The translations under genes were made by a program, and so were the position numbers. Shown here in pieces: positions 46,687 through 55,747 of a DNA stretch of 64,000 nt. The number at the start of each line of letters is the position of its first letter. Positions within the stretch are counted from its first letter, which is position 1. The notes under the pieces are model-generated. The model was not told the origin of the DNA and made no database searches. It saw only the letters and a program-made list of their open reading frames with translations. The stretch is taken from positions 1 to 64,000 of the forward strand of contig NZ_JBINJD010000004.1 of NCBI RefSeq assembly GCF_043951915.1. The letters are read 5' to 3'. The DNA comes from Alienimonas sp043951915. GTDB lineage: Bacteria; Planctomycetota; Planctomycetia; Planctomycetales; Planctomycetaceae.

Positions 46687-48107
46687 CCGATCCCTTCCAA
46701 AACACGACGAACGACGCGGCGGCCGACCCGCTGGACCGGCTGCTGAACGCCGCCGTGGACGACGGTCTGTCCGAGGCGGAGGAGGCCGAGCTGACGGCCC
46801 GGCTCCGCGACGACCCGGCCGCCCGGGAGCGGTATCGGCGGTTCATGTCCCTGCACGCGGAGCTGCACTGGCGGACCGGGGCCCCGGCGGCGAGCTTCGC
46901 CGAGCCCGACGCCCCGGAGCCGGCGCCCGAACCGCGCGTCCGGCGGCGGGCGTTGTGGGCGCTGGGGCTGGCGACGCTGGCCGCGAGTCTGCTGGCGGCG
47001 GCCCTGCTGCCGCGGGTCTGGGCGCCGGGCGGCGACGGCGACGCGGCGTCCGTCGTGAGCGTGGCGTCGGTGCGGGGGGCGGTGCGGTATCGGGGTCCGG
47101 GCGGGGCGCTTCGTCCGGTGCGGGTCGCCGCCGGTCTGCCGGCCGGCACGGCGCTGCTGGAGGGGGCGTCGTCCTCGGTCCAACTGCGGTTCGCGGACGG
47201 CACGCTGGTCAGCGTCGGCGGGGACGCGGAGGTGGAGATCGAGGAACGCCCGACGGCGGGCGGCGTCGCCCAGAAGCGCCTGCGGTTGCGGTCCGGCCTG
47301 CTGACGGCGGAGGTCCGCCCGCAGCCGGCCGGGGCCCCGATGGTGATCGAAACGCCCGCCGCCCGGGCGGAGGTGCTGGGCACGGTGTTCACGCTCGCCG
47401 CCGGGGCGGACGCGACGCGGTTGGACGTGGAGGACGGGCTGGTGCGGCTCCGCCGGTCCGTGGACGGGCGGGCCGTCGAGGTGCCGGCCGGGCGGCGGGT
47501 GATCGCCTCCCTGGACGCCGCCGCCGACCTGCGTTCGCAGGCCCCCGCCGCCGACGAGCCCGGCTGGCGGCACGTCTTCGCCGCCCCCCCGCCGGACGCG
47601 TGGCGCGGCCGCTGGCTGCCCCCGGGGCCCGACGGAGACGCCCCCGCCCGGGTGCGTTCCGTGCCGCTGGTCGTCGGCCGCACCGACGAACCGGGCGCCG
47701 ACGGCGAGGGCGCCCCGGTGGTGCACTTCGGCGTGACGGCCCGGCGGACGGACGCGGCGGACCTCGGCACGCTCCCGCCGGACGCCGTGTTCACCGCCGT
47801 GCTCCGCACCGATCGGCCGACGGCGTTGCAGGTCTTTCTGGGAACGCTGAAGAAGTCCGGCCGCTTCGGCGGGAACTTCGAGGTTCGCCTGCCGGAGGGC
47901 GCCGGAACCCCGCTGCCCGGCGCCGCGGGGGCGGCCGGGTGGCGCCGCGTGCGTGTGCCGGTCGCCGCGTTCCGCCCGCTGATCCCCCGGCACGCCACGG
48001 TCCCCGACGCCGGTCGGCCGGTGCTGTGGATGCTGACCAGCTTCGCCTCGGACGACGGGCTGGAGGTCGCCGAACTGTCCCTGACGTCCGCTGGAGAGGC
48101 CAAATGA
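46683..48107 (+). CDS. FecR-domain membrane protein
   Basis: The product is 474 aa. The cytoplasmic N-terminus (DGLSEAEEAELTARLRDDPA) is anti-sigma-like. A membrane helix lies at about 90-110 (ALWALGLATLAASLLAAALL). The FecR domain is at about 118-275 (SVQLRFADGTLVSVGGDAEV, TPAARAEVLGTVFTLAAGA). The C-terminal ~190 residues include HVFAAPPPDAWRGRWLPPG and a beta-rich domain of unknown function. It is coupled by overlap to the sigma gene before it and to the DUF1592 gene after it (ATGA), so sensor, sigma factor and target are made together. Confidence 0.87.
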   Translation: MTDPFQNTTNDAAADPLDRLLNAAVDDGLSEAEEAELTARLRDDPAARERYRRFMSLHAELHWRTGAPAASFAEPDAPEPAPEPRVRRRALWALGLATLAASLLAAALLPRVWAPGGDGDAASVVSVASVRGAVRYRGPGGALRPVRVAAGLPAGTALLEGASSSVQLRFADGTLVSVGGDAEVEIEERPTAGGVAQKRLRLRSGLLTAEVRPQPAGAPMVIETPAARAEVLGTVFTLAAGADATRLDVEDGLVRLRRSVDGRAVEVPAGRRVIASLDAAADLRSQAPAADEPGWRHVFAAPPPDAWRGRWLPPGPDGDAPARVRSVPLVVGRTDEPGADGEGAPVVHFGVTARRTDAADLGTLPPDAVFTAVLRTDRPTALQVFLGTLKKSGRFGGNFEVRLPEGAGTPLPGAAGAAGWRRVRVPVAAFRPLIPRHATVPDAGRPVLWMLTSFASDDGLEVAELSLTSAGEAK

Positions 48108-50905
48108 CCCGCGTTTCGCCCCTGCTCGCTGGCTGTGCGGCGCTGCTCTGCCCGGTCTTCGCCGTCCCGGCCGGGGCCGCGGACGACTTCGCGGACCGCA
48201 TCCTCCCCCTGCTGGAGGACAACTGCACGTACTGCCACGGCGCCGCGGACGAGGACCCCGCCGGCGGATTCGCCATGGCCGGGTTCGCCGATCGTGCGTC
48301 CGTCCTGCGGGAGCGGGCGACCTGGGCGAAGGCGCTGGAGGCGATCGAAACGCACGCCATGCCGCCGGCGGACGACGCCTGGCTCGACCCGGCCGACCGG
48401 CACGCGTTGGCGGCGTGGCTCCGCGGGGCGCTGGCGGAGCCGGAGCCCGGGCTCGGCCGCGCCCGGGTCGGGGCGGCGCCGCTGCGGCGGCTCACGCGGC
48501 TGGAGTACAACAACACCGTCCGCGACCTGCTGGGGCTGGAGACGGACGTGTTCATGTTCCCGGAGCGGCTGCCCTTCGACAAAGCCTACTTCGACCCCGC
48601 CGCCGACCGGCTGCCGGCGGAACTGTCGATCCGGGCGCGGGAGTACGGGGCGAAGTACCCGGTCCTGCTGCCGACCGCCGGGCTGCCCGGCGACGGGCGG
48701 GCGGAGCACGGGTTCAGCAACCGGGGCGACGCCCAGGACATGTCGGATTCGCTGTTGGAGCAGTACCTGTCGCTGGCGGACGCGGTCGCCTCCCACCCGG
48801 AACTGTTCGGCCGGGCGGCCCGCCTGCGGGACCTCGCCCCGGAAGTCGCCGACGCCGCCCCCAAGCCCAGCCCCGGGCCGAACCGGCCGCGGAACCGGCT
48901 GGTGGCGGTCGCCTCCGCGGAGTTCGCCCCCAACGACAACCTCGCCCGCACCGCCGAGGGCAGCGCCGTCACGCTGGAGGCGTTCCGGCAGCAAGTCGCC
49001 GCCGCCCACGCGGAGGGCCGCGGCGGGACCTTCGACGCCGACGCCGTCGCCAACACCACCGTGCCCGGCAAGGGCGGCGTGCTGCACCTCGCCCCGGCGG
49101 AGATCGGCGGACGGACCGTCGGTTTGAACCCCAGCGAGGACCTGTGGAGCGCCGTGTTCTCCACCGGCCGGGCGACCTCCGGCAACGCGATCTTCACCAA
49201 CCGTCAGAAGGACAAGAAGAACTTCCTGATCGGCTTCGAGGGCGAGGACCGCGGCGCCGTGCGGGCCGTCGGCGTGTCGCTGGTCAGCCGGCGGGGGCAG
49301 TCGGGGGCGATCACGCTGACGGCGGAGTGCACCGGCGACGAGGCCGTCTCGGTGACGGTCGAACTGGCCGCCGGGGCCGGGGCGGACAACGTCTTCGCCG
49401 CCTTGGCCGCCCCCGACGGGGAGCACGTGCGGCGGCTGGTGATCGACGGGTCCGCCTTCAGCGGCGACTACGTGTTGCTGGACGACCTCGCCCTGCTGTG
49501 CGACTCGCCGCCGCCGGCCCCGGCCTTGGTGGGCGTCGAACCGGCCGAGCCGGAGGATGAAGAGACCCCCAAACCGGCCGGCCCGGCCCCGGACGCCGAC
49601 CTCGGCGGCGCCCCGCGGGACCGCGTGACCCGGTTCCTGCGGCGGGCCTTCCGCCGGCCCGTCGACGCCGCGGAGGCGGACCGCTACTTCGCCCTCTACC
49701 AAGCGGGCCAGGCCGAGGGCGGCGAAGAGCGGGCGGCCCGGCAGGTCGTGCGGGCGGCGCTGTCGTCTCCGAGCTTCCTCTACGTCAATCCGACCCCGCC
49801 CGAGGCTGCCGACGCCTCCGGCGTGCGGCCGCTGACCGATCACGAGTTGGCGAACCGGCTGTCGTACTTCCTCTGGAGCACGCTGCCGGACGACGAACTG
49901 TTCGCCCTCGCCGACGCCGGCCGGCTGTCCGACCCGGACGTGCTGGAGGCCCAGGCCCGGCGGATGATCCGCGACCCGCGGGTGCGGGAGCTGTCCGAGA
50001 ACTTCTTCGTGGAATGGCTCCGCCTGCGGGAGCTGTGGAGCGCCCAGCCGGACCGCCGGGCGTTCCGGGCCTTCTACGCCGGGGCGAAGGGCAAGAACAC
50101 GCTGGCCGACGACATGTTCGCCGAGGCCCTGCTGCTGTTCGAACGCATCCTGATCGAAGACCGCAGCGTGCTGGAGCTGATCGACGCCGACGCCGCCTAC
50201 CTCAACGGTCCGCTGGCCGAACTGTACGGCCTGGAGGGCGGCCCGGACGGCGACCGCACCTGGCGGCGGGTCGACCTGCCGGACGGCCGCCGCGGCGGGC
50301 TGCTGACGACCGGGGCCGTGCTGACGCTCACCTCCTTCCCCCACCGCACCAGCCCGATCCGCCGCGGGGCCTGGACCTTGGAGACGATCCTAAACCGTCC
50401 GCCGGCCCCGCCGAACGCGGCGGTGACGGACGTCGACGAACAGGCGTTCGGCGACGCTCTCACCCTGCGGCAGAAGGTCGAACGGCACCGGGAGGACCCG
50501 GCCTGCGCGATCTGCCACGACCGCATCGACCTGCCCGGCTTCGTGCTGGAGAACTACGACGCCATCGGCCGCTGGCGCGAGACCGACGACGCCGGCGGCC
50601 CGATTGAACCCGCCGGCGACCTGCCCGGCGTGGGCGCGTTCGGGGACGTGACCGAGTTCAAACGACGACTCTGCGAGGACCGCCTGCGGTTCGCCCGGGG
50701 CGTCACGGAGCGGCTGTTGTCCTACGCCCTGGCCCGCGAACTCGCCTACCACGACCTCGCCCCGGTGGAGCGCATCCTCGCCGCCGCGGACGGGAGCGCT
50801 TTCCGGCTGAGCGACCTTGTCGCCGGCGTGGTGCGGAGCGACCCGTTCCGACACGCCGATCGCCCGGCCGACACGCAGAACGCCTCAGTGGAGAAGACCC
50901 GATGA
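48104..50905 (+). CDS. DUF1592/1588/1585/1595-type planctomycete cytochrome protein (divergent)
   Basis: The product is 933 aa. Signal MTRVSPLLAGCAALLCPVFA; haem motif CTYCH in ILPLLEDNCTYCHGAADEDP. RRLTRLEYNNTVRDLLGLET is DUF1587. A long insert (about 150-480) differs from the two other DUF1592 proteins. DUF1595 (VTRFLRRAFRRPVDAAEADR), DUF1592 (LTDHELANRLSYFLWSTLPD), DUF1588 (GAVLTLTSFPHRTSPIRRGA, CAICHDRIDLPGFVLENYDA) and DUF1585 follow. It is clearly more distant from the copies at 19764 and 30622 than those are from each other. It overlaps FecR and DUF1552 by ATGA. Confidence 0.9.
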   Translation: MTRVSPLLAGCAALLCPVFAVPAGAADDFADRILPLLEDNCTYCHGAADEDPAGGFAMAGFADRASVLRERATWAKALEAIETHAMPPADDAWLDPADRHALAAWLRGALAEPEPGLGRARVGAAPLRRLTRLEYNNTVRDLLGLETDVFMFPERLPFDKAYFDPAADRLPAELSIRAREYGAKYPVLLPTAGLPGDGRAEHGFSNRGDAQDMSDSLLEQYLSLADAVASHPELFGRAARLRDLAPEVADAAPKPSPGPNRPRNRLVAVASAEFAPNDNLARTAEGSAVTLEAFRQQVAAAHAEGRGGTFDADAVANTTVPGKGGVLHLAPAEIGGRTVGLNPSEDLWSAVFSTGRATSGNAIFTNRQKDKKNFLIGFEGEDRGAVRAVGVSLVSRRGQSGAITLTAECTGDEAVSVTVELAAGAGADNVFAALAAPDGEHVRRLVIDGSAFSGDYVLLDDLALLCDSPPPAPALVGVEPAEPEDEETPKPAGPAPDADLGGAPRDRVTRFLRRAFRRPVDAAEADRYFALYQAGQAEGGEERAARQVVRAALSSPSFLYVNPTPPEAADASGVRPLTDHELANRLSYFLWSTLPDDELFALADAGRLSDPDVLEAQARRMIRDPRVRELSENFFVEWLRLRELWSAQPDRRAFRAFYAGAKGKNTLADDMFAEALLLFERILIEDRSVLELIDADAAYLNGPLAELYGLEGGPDGDRTWRRVDLPDGRRGGLLTTGAVLTLTSFPHRTSPIRRGAWTLETILNRPPAPPNAAVTDVDEQAFGDALTLRQKVERHREDPACAICHDRIDLPGFVLENYDAIGRWRETDDAGGPIEPAGDLPGVGAFGDVTEFKRRLCEDRLRFARGVTERLLSYALARELAYHDLAPVERILAAADGSAFRLSDLVAGVVRSDPFRHADRPADTQNASVEKTR

Positions 50906-52194
50906 ACGTTTCGACGACCGCCCCGCTGCACCGCCGCACGCTGCTCCGCGGGGCCGGTGCCGCGATCGCCCTGCCGTGGCTGGAGGCGATGGTCCCCGCC
51001 GCCGGCACGGCCGCGGCGAAAGCGGCCCCCGGTCCGCCGCCGCGGCTGGCTTGGGTCTACATCCCCAACGGCGTCGTGCAGGATGCCTGGCACCCCCGGA
51101 CGGCCGGGCCGGACTGGGAGGCGACGCCCTCCCTCGCCCCGCTGGCCGACCTGCGGCGCCACCTCAACCTCTACACCGGGCTGGACCGGGAGTTCCGCGG
51201 CGGCACCGGCGTGCACGCCCAGGCGGGCTGTTGCTGGCTGAGCAGTTCGCCCCCCGCGGAGGCCCTCGACGGCGGGTTCCCGACGAACCGCACGCTGGAC
51301 CAGATCGTGGCGTCGCAGATCGGCCGGGACACGCCCGTCCCCTCGCTGCACCTCAGTTGCAACGACCACGCCAACCAGCGGGAGACGCGGTACTTCGAAA
51401 GCGTCTCTTGGCGCGGCCCCGGGAACGCGGCCCCGGCCCAGAAGGACCCGCGGCAGGTGTTCGACCGACTGTTCGGCAAGCTGGACCCCTCCGCTGCCAG
51501 CGTGCTGGACGTGGCCCTCGCCGACGCCAAACGCCTGCGGACCGGGCTGGGCCGGTCGGACCGGCAGACGGTCGACGGCTACCTGCAGTCGGTCCGCGAA
51601 CTGGAAAAGCGGGTCCAACGGGCCGGCGCCTCGCCCGCCGAGGCCGACCCGCACCTCGCCCGCCGGGCCTCGTCCGTGCCGGAGGACCGCGGGGAATACC
51701 TGCGGCTGATGGGCGACCTGATCGTCGCCGCCTTCCGGCAGGACCGCACCCGCGTCGCCACCCTGCTGGTCGACCCGGAGCGCTGGGACACCCCCCGCCT
51801 GTACCACGGCGTGTTCGACGAACCGCAGAACCACCACGCCCTCACCCACACCAAGGGGGACGAGGCGAAGGAGAAACTGGCCCGGATCGACCGCTTCCAC
51901 GTGGAGCAGTTCGCCCATGTTGTGCGGCGCCTGGCGGAGACGCCGGAGGCGGGCGGTTCCCTGCTGGACAACTGCCTGATCTCGCTGGGCAGCGGCATGG
52001 GCGACGGCCGCGTGCACGACTACGGCGACCTCCCGCTGGTCACCGCCGGCGGCCTCGGCGGCCGGGTGCGGACCGGCGCCCACCATAAGTTCGAAGGGAA
52101 GGTCCCGCTGGCGAACCTGTGGCTGTCCGTCGCCCAGGCCGTCGGCGTGGAGGCCGACGCCTTCGCCGACAGCGACGGCACGGTGACGCTTTAA
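50902..52194 (+). CDS. DUF1552 Tat-exported protein (divergent)
   Basis: The product is 430 aa. HRRTLLRGAGAAIALPWLEA is a twin-arginine signal. LAWVYIPNGVVQDAWHPR, LYTGLDREFRGGTGVHAQ, NRTLDQIVASQIGRDTPVPS and YDYGDLPLVTAGG-like sequence near the end mark a DUF1552 protein of another subgroup than the copies at 22494 and 33233. It is coupled (ATGA) to the DUF1592 gene and stands 20 bases before the leucine-rich gene. Confidence 0.9.
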   Translation: MNVSTTAPLHRRTLLRGAGAAIALPWLEAMVPAAGTAAAKAAPGPPPRLAWVYIPNGVVQDAWHPRTAGPDWEATPSLAPLADLRRHLNLYTGLDREFRGGTGVHAQAGCCWLSSSPPAEALDGGFPTNRTLDQIVASQIGRDTPVPSLHLSCNDHANQRETRYFESVSWRGPGNAAPAQKDPRQVFDRLFGKLDPSAASVLDVALADAKRLRTGLGRSDRQTVDGYLQSVRELEKRVQRAGASPAEADPHLARRASSVPEDRGEYLRLMGDLIVAAFRQDRTRVATLLVDPERWDTPRLYHGVFDEPQNHHALTHTKGDEAKEKLARIDRFHVEQFAHVVRRLAETPEAGGSLLDNCLISLGSGMGDGRVHDYGDLPLVTAGGLGGRVRTGAHHKFEGKVPLANLWLSVAQAVGVEADAFADSDGTVTL

Positions 52195-52214
52195 ATCCTT
52201 CCAAGTTCGCACGC

Positions 52215-53162
52215 ATGCTCGCGCTCCTGCTGACCGCCGTCCTGACCCCGCCGGCCCCCGCCGACGCGCCGCCCTCGCCGACGGAGCAGCGGGCGCTCGC
52301 CGACGCCGTCGCCGCGAAGGCCCAGCGGGCCGAGGTCCGCACGGACGACGACGGGAACGTGACCGGGCTGATCCTCATCAATCACCAGGCGCTGCATCAG
52401 AAGGTCGGCGAGAAACCGGGCGCGGACGACGACGACCTGCTCTCCTTGGCGGCCCTGCCGAAGCTGGACACGCTGGTCCTGGAGTCCCAGCCGGTGACCG
52501 ACCGCGGGCTGGCCGTGCTGAACCGGTTCCCGGGGATGAAGCAGGTCGGCTTTCATTACATGGGTAAAGCTTGGGCGACGTTCGCCGCCGACCGCGACCT
52601 GTCGCCGGTCTCGCCGGGGTTCGTCACGCGGATCGACCCGATGCGGGACCTGGAGATCCTGGAAATAAAACACAACTTCAAAGTCGACGCGATCGCGGTC
52701 GACGCATTAAAGGGGCCGTTCCCGAAGGTCTGGCGACTGGTGCTGGACACGCCGGTGACGGCGGAGCAGACGCTGCACCTCGCCCGGCTCTGCCCGCACG
52801 TCCGCGATCTACAACTCCATCGGACGGACCTCTCGCCGGAGCAACTCACGGAACTCGGCGCCCTCCTGCCGAAGCTGGAAGTCCTGTGGTTCAAGCCCCG
52901 CGGCGGGTTGAAGGCGGAGCATCTCCGGGCGCTGGCGGCGTTCCCGAAGCTGCGGATCTTCAGTCCGCAACACTTCAAAAACGCCGTGCCGTACGCCGGC
53001 GGGTGGGACGCGCTGGCCGCTCATCCGGCGTTGGAACGTCTGGAGATCGCCGGCCGCGGAGCGCAGACCAACGCCGCAGCCCTCGAAGAATTAACGACCG
53101 CCCGCCCGGGGCTGGTCGTCTCGCCGAAGCTCACCCGGTCGAGGAATTATGACGGACTGTAA
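52215..53162 (+). CDS. Secreted leucine-rich-repeat-like protein
   Basis: The product is 315 aa with a signal peptide (MLALLLTAVLTPPAPADA). Repeating patterns such as LAALPKLDTLVLESQPVTDR, MRDLEILEIKHNFKVDAIAV, HVRDLQLHRTDLSPEQLTEL and FPKLRIFSPQHF resemble planctomycete leucine-rich repeats, so a protein- or glycan-binding role is inferred. The ATG at 52215 was chosen for the signal peptide. Its last 14 bases overlap the start of the cytochrome gene at 53149 in another frame. It contains more TTA and AAA-type codons than the genes upstream. Confidence 0.78.
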   Translation: MLALLLTAVLTPPAPADAPPSPTEQRALADAVAAKAQRAEVRTDDDGNVTGLILINHQALHQKVGEKPGADDDDLLSLAALPKLDTLVLESQPVTDRGLAVLNRFPGMKQVGFHYMGKAWATFAADRDLSPVSPGFVTRIDPMRDLEILEIKHNFKVDAIAVDALKGPFPKVWRLVLDTPVTAEQTLHLARLCPHVRDLQLHRTDLSPEQLTELGALLPKLEVLWFKPRGGLKAEHLRALAAFPKLRIFSPQHFKNAVPYAGGWDALAAHPALERLEIAGRGAQTNAAALEELTTARPGLVVSPKLTRSRNYDGL

Positions 53163-55605
53163 ACGCCCCGCCGCCGCCTCGGTCGCTCTATTGGCCGCGC
53201 TGCTCCTCGCCGCCCCGGCGGCGTGGGCCGACGAGCCGTCGCCGGAGGAGGCGTATTTCACCGAGCAGGTGCTGCCGATTCTGGAGGCCCGCTGCACGCT
53301 CTGCCACAGTCACGAGTGGGAGACGGCGGAGGGCGGGCTGGTGCTGGACAGCCGGGCGGGGTGGGAGTCCGGCGGGAACTCCGGCCCGGCGGTCACCCCC
53401 GGCAAGCCGGCCGCGAGTCTGCTGTATTTAGCGGTCAGCGGCGGGTCGAAGGGCCTGCATATGCCGCCCGACGAGACGCTGCCCGCTGAAGAGGTCGCCG
53501 TATTCAAGCGTTGGATCGAGACCGGCGCCGCCGACCCCCGCGAGGGCGGTCAGGCCGGCCCGGCGGGGATCGACCTCGACGCCGGCCGTGACTGGTGGGC
53601 CTTCCGCCCGCTCCCGACGGGCGACCCGGCGGCCCCCGAGAATTGGGGCGAGGGCGACGCGGTCGACCCGTTCATTAATAAAAGGCTCTCCGAGGCCGGC
53701 TTGAGCCCCGCCCCGCCGGCGGACCCGGTCACGCTGCTCCGACGGCTCGCCCACGACCTGACCGGCCTGCCGCCGGACGCCGTGCTGCCGGACGTGGGAC
53801 CGAAGGAATTGAACAGCGACGCCGGCGTCGCGGCGGCGGTCGACCGATTGCTGGCCTCGCCGCACTTCGGAGAGCGCTGGGGGCGGCACTGGCTCGATCT
53901 GGCCCGCTACGCGGACAGCAACGGCTCCAGTTTTAATCCGCCCTTCCGCGAGGCCTGGCGCTACCGCAACTGGGTGATCCGGGCGACGAACGACGATTTG
54001 CCGATCGACCGGTTCTTTCAAATGCAGCTCGCCGGCGATTTATTGCCGGCCGACACGCCGGCGGAGCGGGACGACCATCTGATCGCCACCGGTTATTTGC
54101 TGTTGGGATCGAAGGTGCTGGGGACGTTCGATAAGGAGCAACTCACGCTGGACGTGGCGGACGAGCAACTCGACGTCATCAGCAAATCGATGCTCGGCCT
54201 GACGGTCGCCTGCGCCCGCTGTCACGATCATAAATTCGACCCGATCCCGCAGGCGGACTATTACGCGCTCGCCGGCATCCTCACCAGCACGGCGACGCTC
54301 GACGGGCGGCTGGGCGGGCCGAAGGAGGACGAATCGGACTGGGCCCGCCGCGGCCTCGGCCCCGGCGGCGACGCGGCGCTGCGGGCGTTTCTGGAGGAGC
54401 ACGCCCACGAATGGGTGAAGGCCACGCAGAAGACCTTCCACGGCCGGCGGAAGGTCGCGGAGTCGGAACGGGACCTCGCCGCGGCCGACTCGGCCGGGCG
54501 GGAGCGGATCGAAGCGGACCTTCAAAAGCAGCGGGACGAGTTAGAGCGGTGGGAGACGAGGCTGGCGGAGCTGGAGGCCCTCAAGCCACCGCACGCGATG
54601 GCGGTGCGGGACGCGGCGGCGCCGGCGGACGAGGCGCTGCGGGTCCGCGGCGTGCCGGCCAGCCGCGGGAACGTCGTGCCCCGGGGGTTCCTGCAGGTCG
54701 CCAGCGTCGGCGACGCCCGGCCTGCGTTGCCCCCCGGCGTCAGCGGGCGGCGGGAGCTGGCGGCGTGGATTGCCTCCGACGAGAACCCGCTGACCGCCCG
54801 GGTGTTCGTCAATCGCGTCTGGAAACACCTGCTGCGGGAGGGCCTGGTGCGGTCGGTGGACAACTTCGGCGTGATGGGCGAGGAGCCCTCGCACCCCGAA
54901 CTGCTGGACGCGCTGGCCCGCCGGTTCATCGATTCCGGCTGGAGCCTGAAGCGGCTGGTGCGGGAGATCGTGCTGTCGGACGTCTACCGCCGCGCCGTCG
55001 CCCCGCCGCCGGCCGCGGACCCGGAGAACCGGCTGCTCTCGGTGCAGCATCGGCGGCGGCTCGACGCGGAGGAGCTGCGCGACGCCCTGCTGCACCTCGG
55101 CGGGCATCTGAACCGCACGCCGGGCCGGGGGATGCTGGACGACCTGCCGATCGGCGACCTCAGCGGCGCCCCGGAGGCGATCCCTGCCGGGGACGACCGC
55201 CGGACGGTGTACCAACCGGTGATCCGCACGCTGGAGCCGGTCGTGATGCGGACGTTCGACGCCCCGGTCAACACGATGGCGACCGGCGACCGGCCGCGGA
55301 CGGTCGTCGCCCCGCAGGCCCTGTATTTCCTGAACGACGCCGCCGTGACCCGGGCCTGCGAGGGGCTGGCCGAGCGGCTGGCGGGCGATCTGCCGCTGGG
55401 AACGAGCGACTCGAACGCCCTCGCCGCGGCGGCGGAGACCCTGTTCGCCGCGGTCGTCGGCCGGCCGCCGAACGCCGCGGAGACGGGCGTCCTCGGCGAT
55501 TACCTCGTCCGACAGGCGGGCGGGGCGGGGGGCCTCACCCGGCACGACGCGGCGAAGCTGGCCCGCGTAATCGTCGCCGGCACGCAGTTTCAGTTTTTGG
55601 ATTGA
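53149..55605 (+). CDS. Planctomycete cytochrome C (PSCyt1)-DUF1549-DUF1553 protein
   Basis: The product is 818 aa. Signal KRPAAASVALLAALLLAAPA; haem motif CTLCH in LPILEARCTLCHSHEWET. DUF1549 is marked by DLTGLPPDAVLPDVG and LASPHFGERWGRHWLDLARY, then CARCHDHKFDPIPQADYY. A charged coiled-coil-like stretch (about 430-480) precedes DUF1553 (NPLTARVFVNRVWKHLLREG, DNFGVMGEEPSHPELLDAL). It overlaps the leucine-rich gene by 14 bases and is followed, after an inverted repeat, by DUF1501. TTA, ATT and AAA-ending choices are noticeably commoner here than in the paralogues, suggesting a different history. Confidence 0.92.
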   Translation: MTDCKRPAAASVALLAALLLAAPAAWADEPSPEEAYFTEQVLPILEARCTLCHSHEWETAEGGLVLDSRAGWESGGNSGPAVTPGKPAASLLYLAVSGGSKGLHMPPDETLPAEEVAVFKRWIETGAADPREGGQAGPAGIDLDAGRDWWAFRPLPTGDPAAPENWGEGDAVDPFINKRLSEAGLSPAPPADPVTLLRRLAHDLTGLPPDAVLPDVGPKELNSDAGVAAAVDRLLASPHFGERWGRHWLDLARYADSNGSSFNPPFREAWRYRNWVIRATNDDLPIDRFFQMQLAGDLLPADTPAERDDHLIATGYLLLGSKVLGTFDKEQLTLDVADEQLDVISKSMLGLTVACARCHDHKFDPIPQADYYALAGILTSTATLDGRLGGPKEDESDWARRGLGPGGDAALRAFLEEHAHEWVKATQKTFHGRRKVAESERDLAAADSAGRERIEADLQKQRDELERWETRLAELEALKPPHAMAVRDAAAPADEALRVRGVPASRGNVVPRGFLQVASVGDARPALPPGVSGRRELAAWIASDENPLTARVFVNRVWKHLLREGLVRSVDNFGVMGEEPSHPELLDALARRFIDSGWSLKRLVREIVLSDVYRRAVAPPPAADPENRLLSVQHRRRLDAEELRDALLHLGGHLNRTPGRGMLDDLPIGDLSGAPEAIPAGDDRRTVYQPVIRTLEPVVMRTFDAPVNTMATGDRPRTVVAPQALYFLNDAAVTRACEGLAERLAGDLPLGTSDSNALAAAAETLFAAVVGRPPNAAETGVLGDYLVRQAGGAGGLTRHDAAKLARVIVAGTQFQFLD

Positions 55606-55617
55606 GAGATGACGACG

Positions 55618-55704
55618 CACCAACCCGAAGCGTCAGCGAGGGCCGCCCGCACCGCGGGCAGAAGCGGCTCCTCACGTGTCCCTCGCTGACGCTTCGGGTT
55701 GGTG
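55618..55704. repeat. 25-bp perfect inverted repeat between cytochrome and DUF1501 genes
   Basis: The left arm (55618-55642) and right arm (55680-55704) are exact reverse complements over 25 bases and are separated by 37 bases. The arms contain AACCCGAAGCGTCAGCGAGG and its complement. Read as protein they give TRSVSEG or SLTLRVG, peptides I recall as very frequent in planctomycete annotations, which points to a dispersed genomic repeat. Placed inside an operon it could form a large hairpin and reduce read-through into DUF1501. Confidence 0.8.
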
Positions 55705-55747
55705 TTCTGAGACTTTTTCAACGCATTTCACTCCCCGGAGCGAACCG

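Noticed and set aside
46607..50344. 1245-codon minus-strand frame
   Set aside because: It mirrors the FecR and DUF1592 genes, whose own frames hold conserved motifs; the antisense product is low-complexity.
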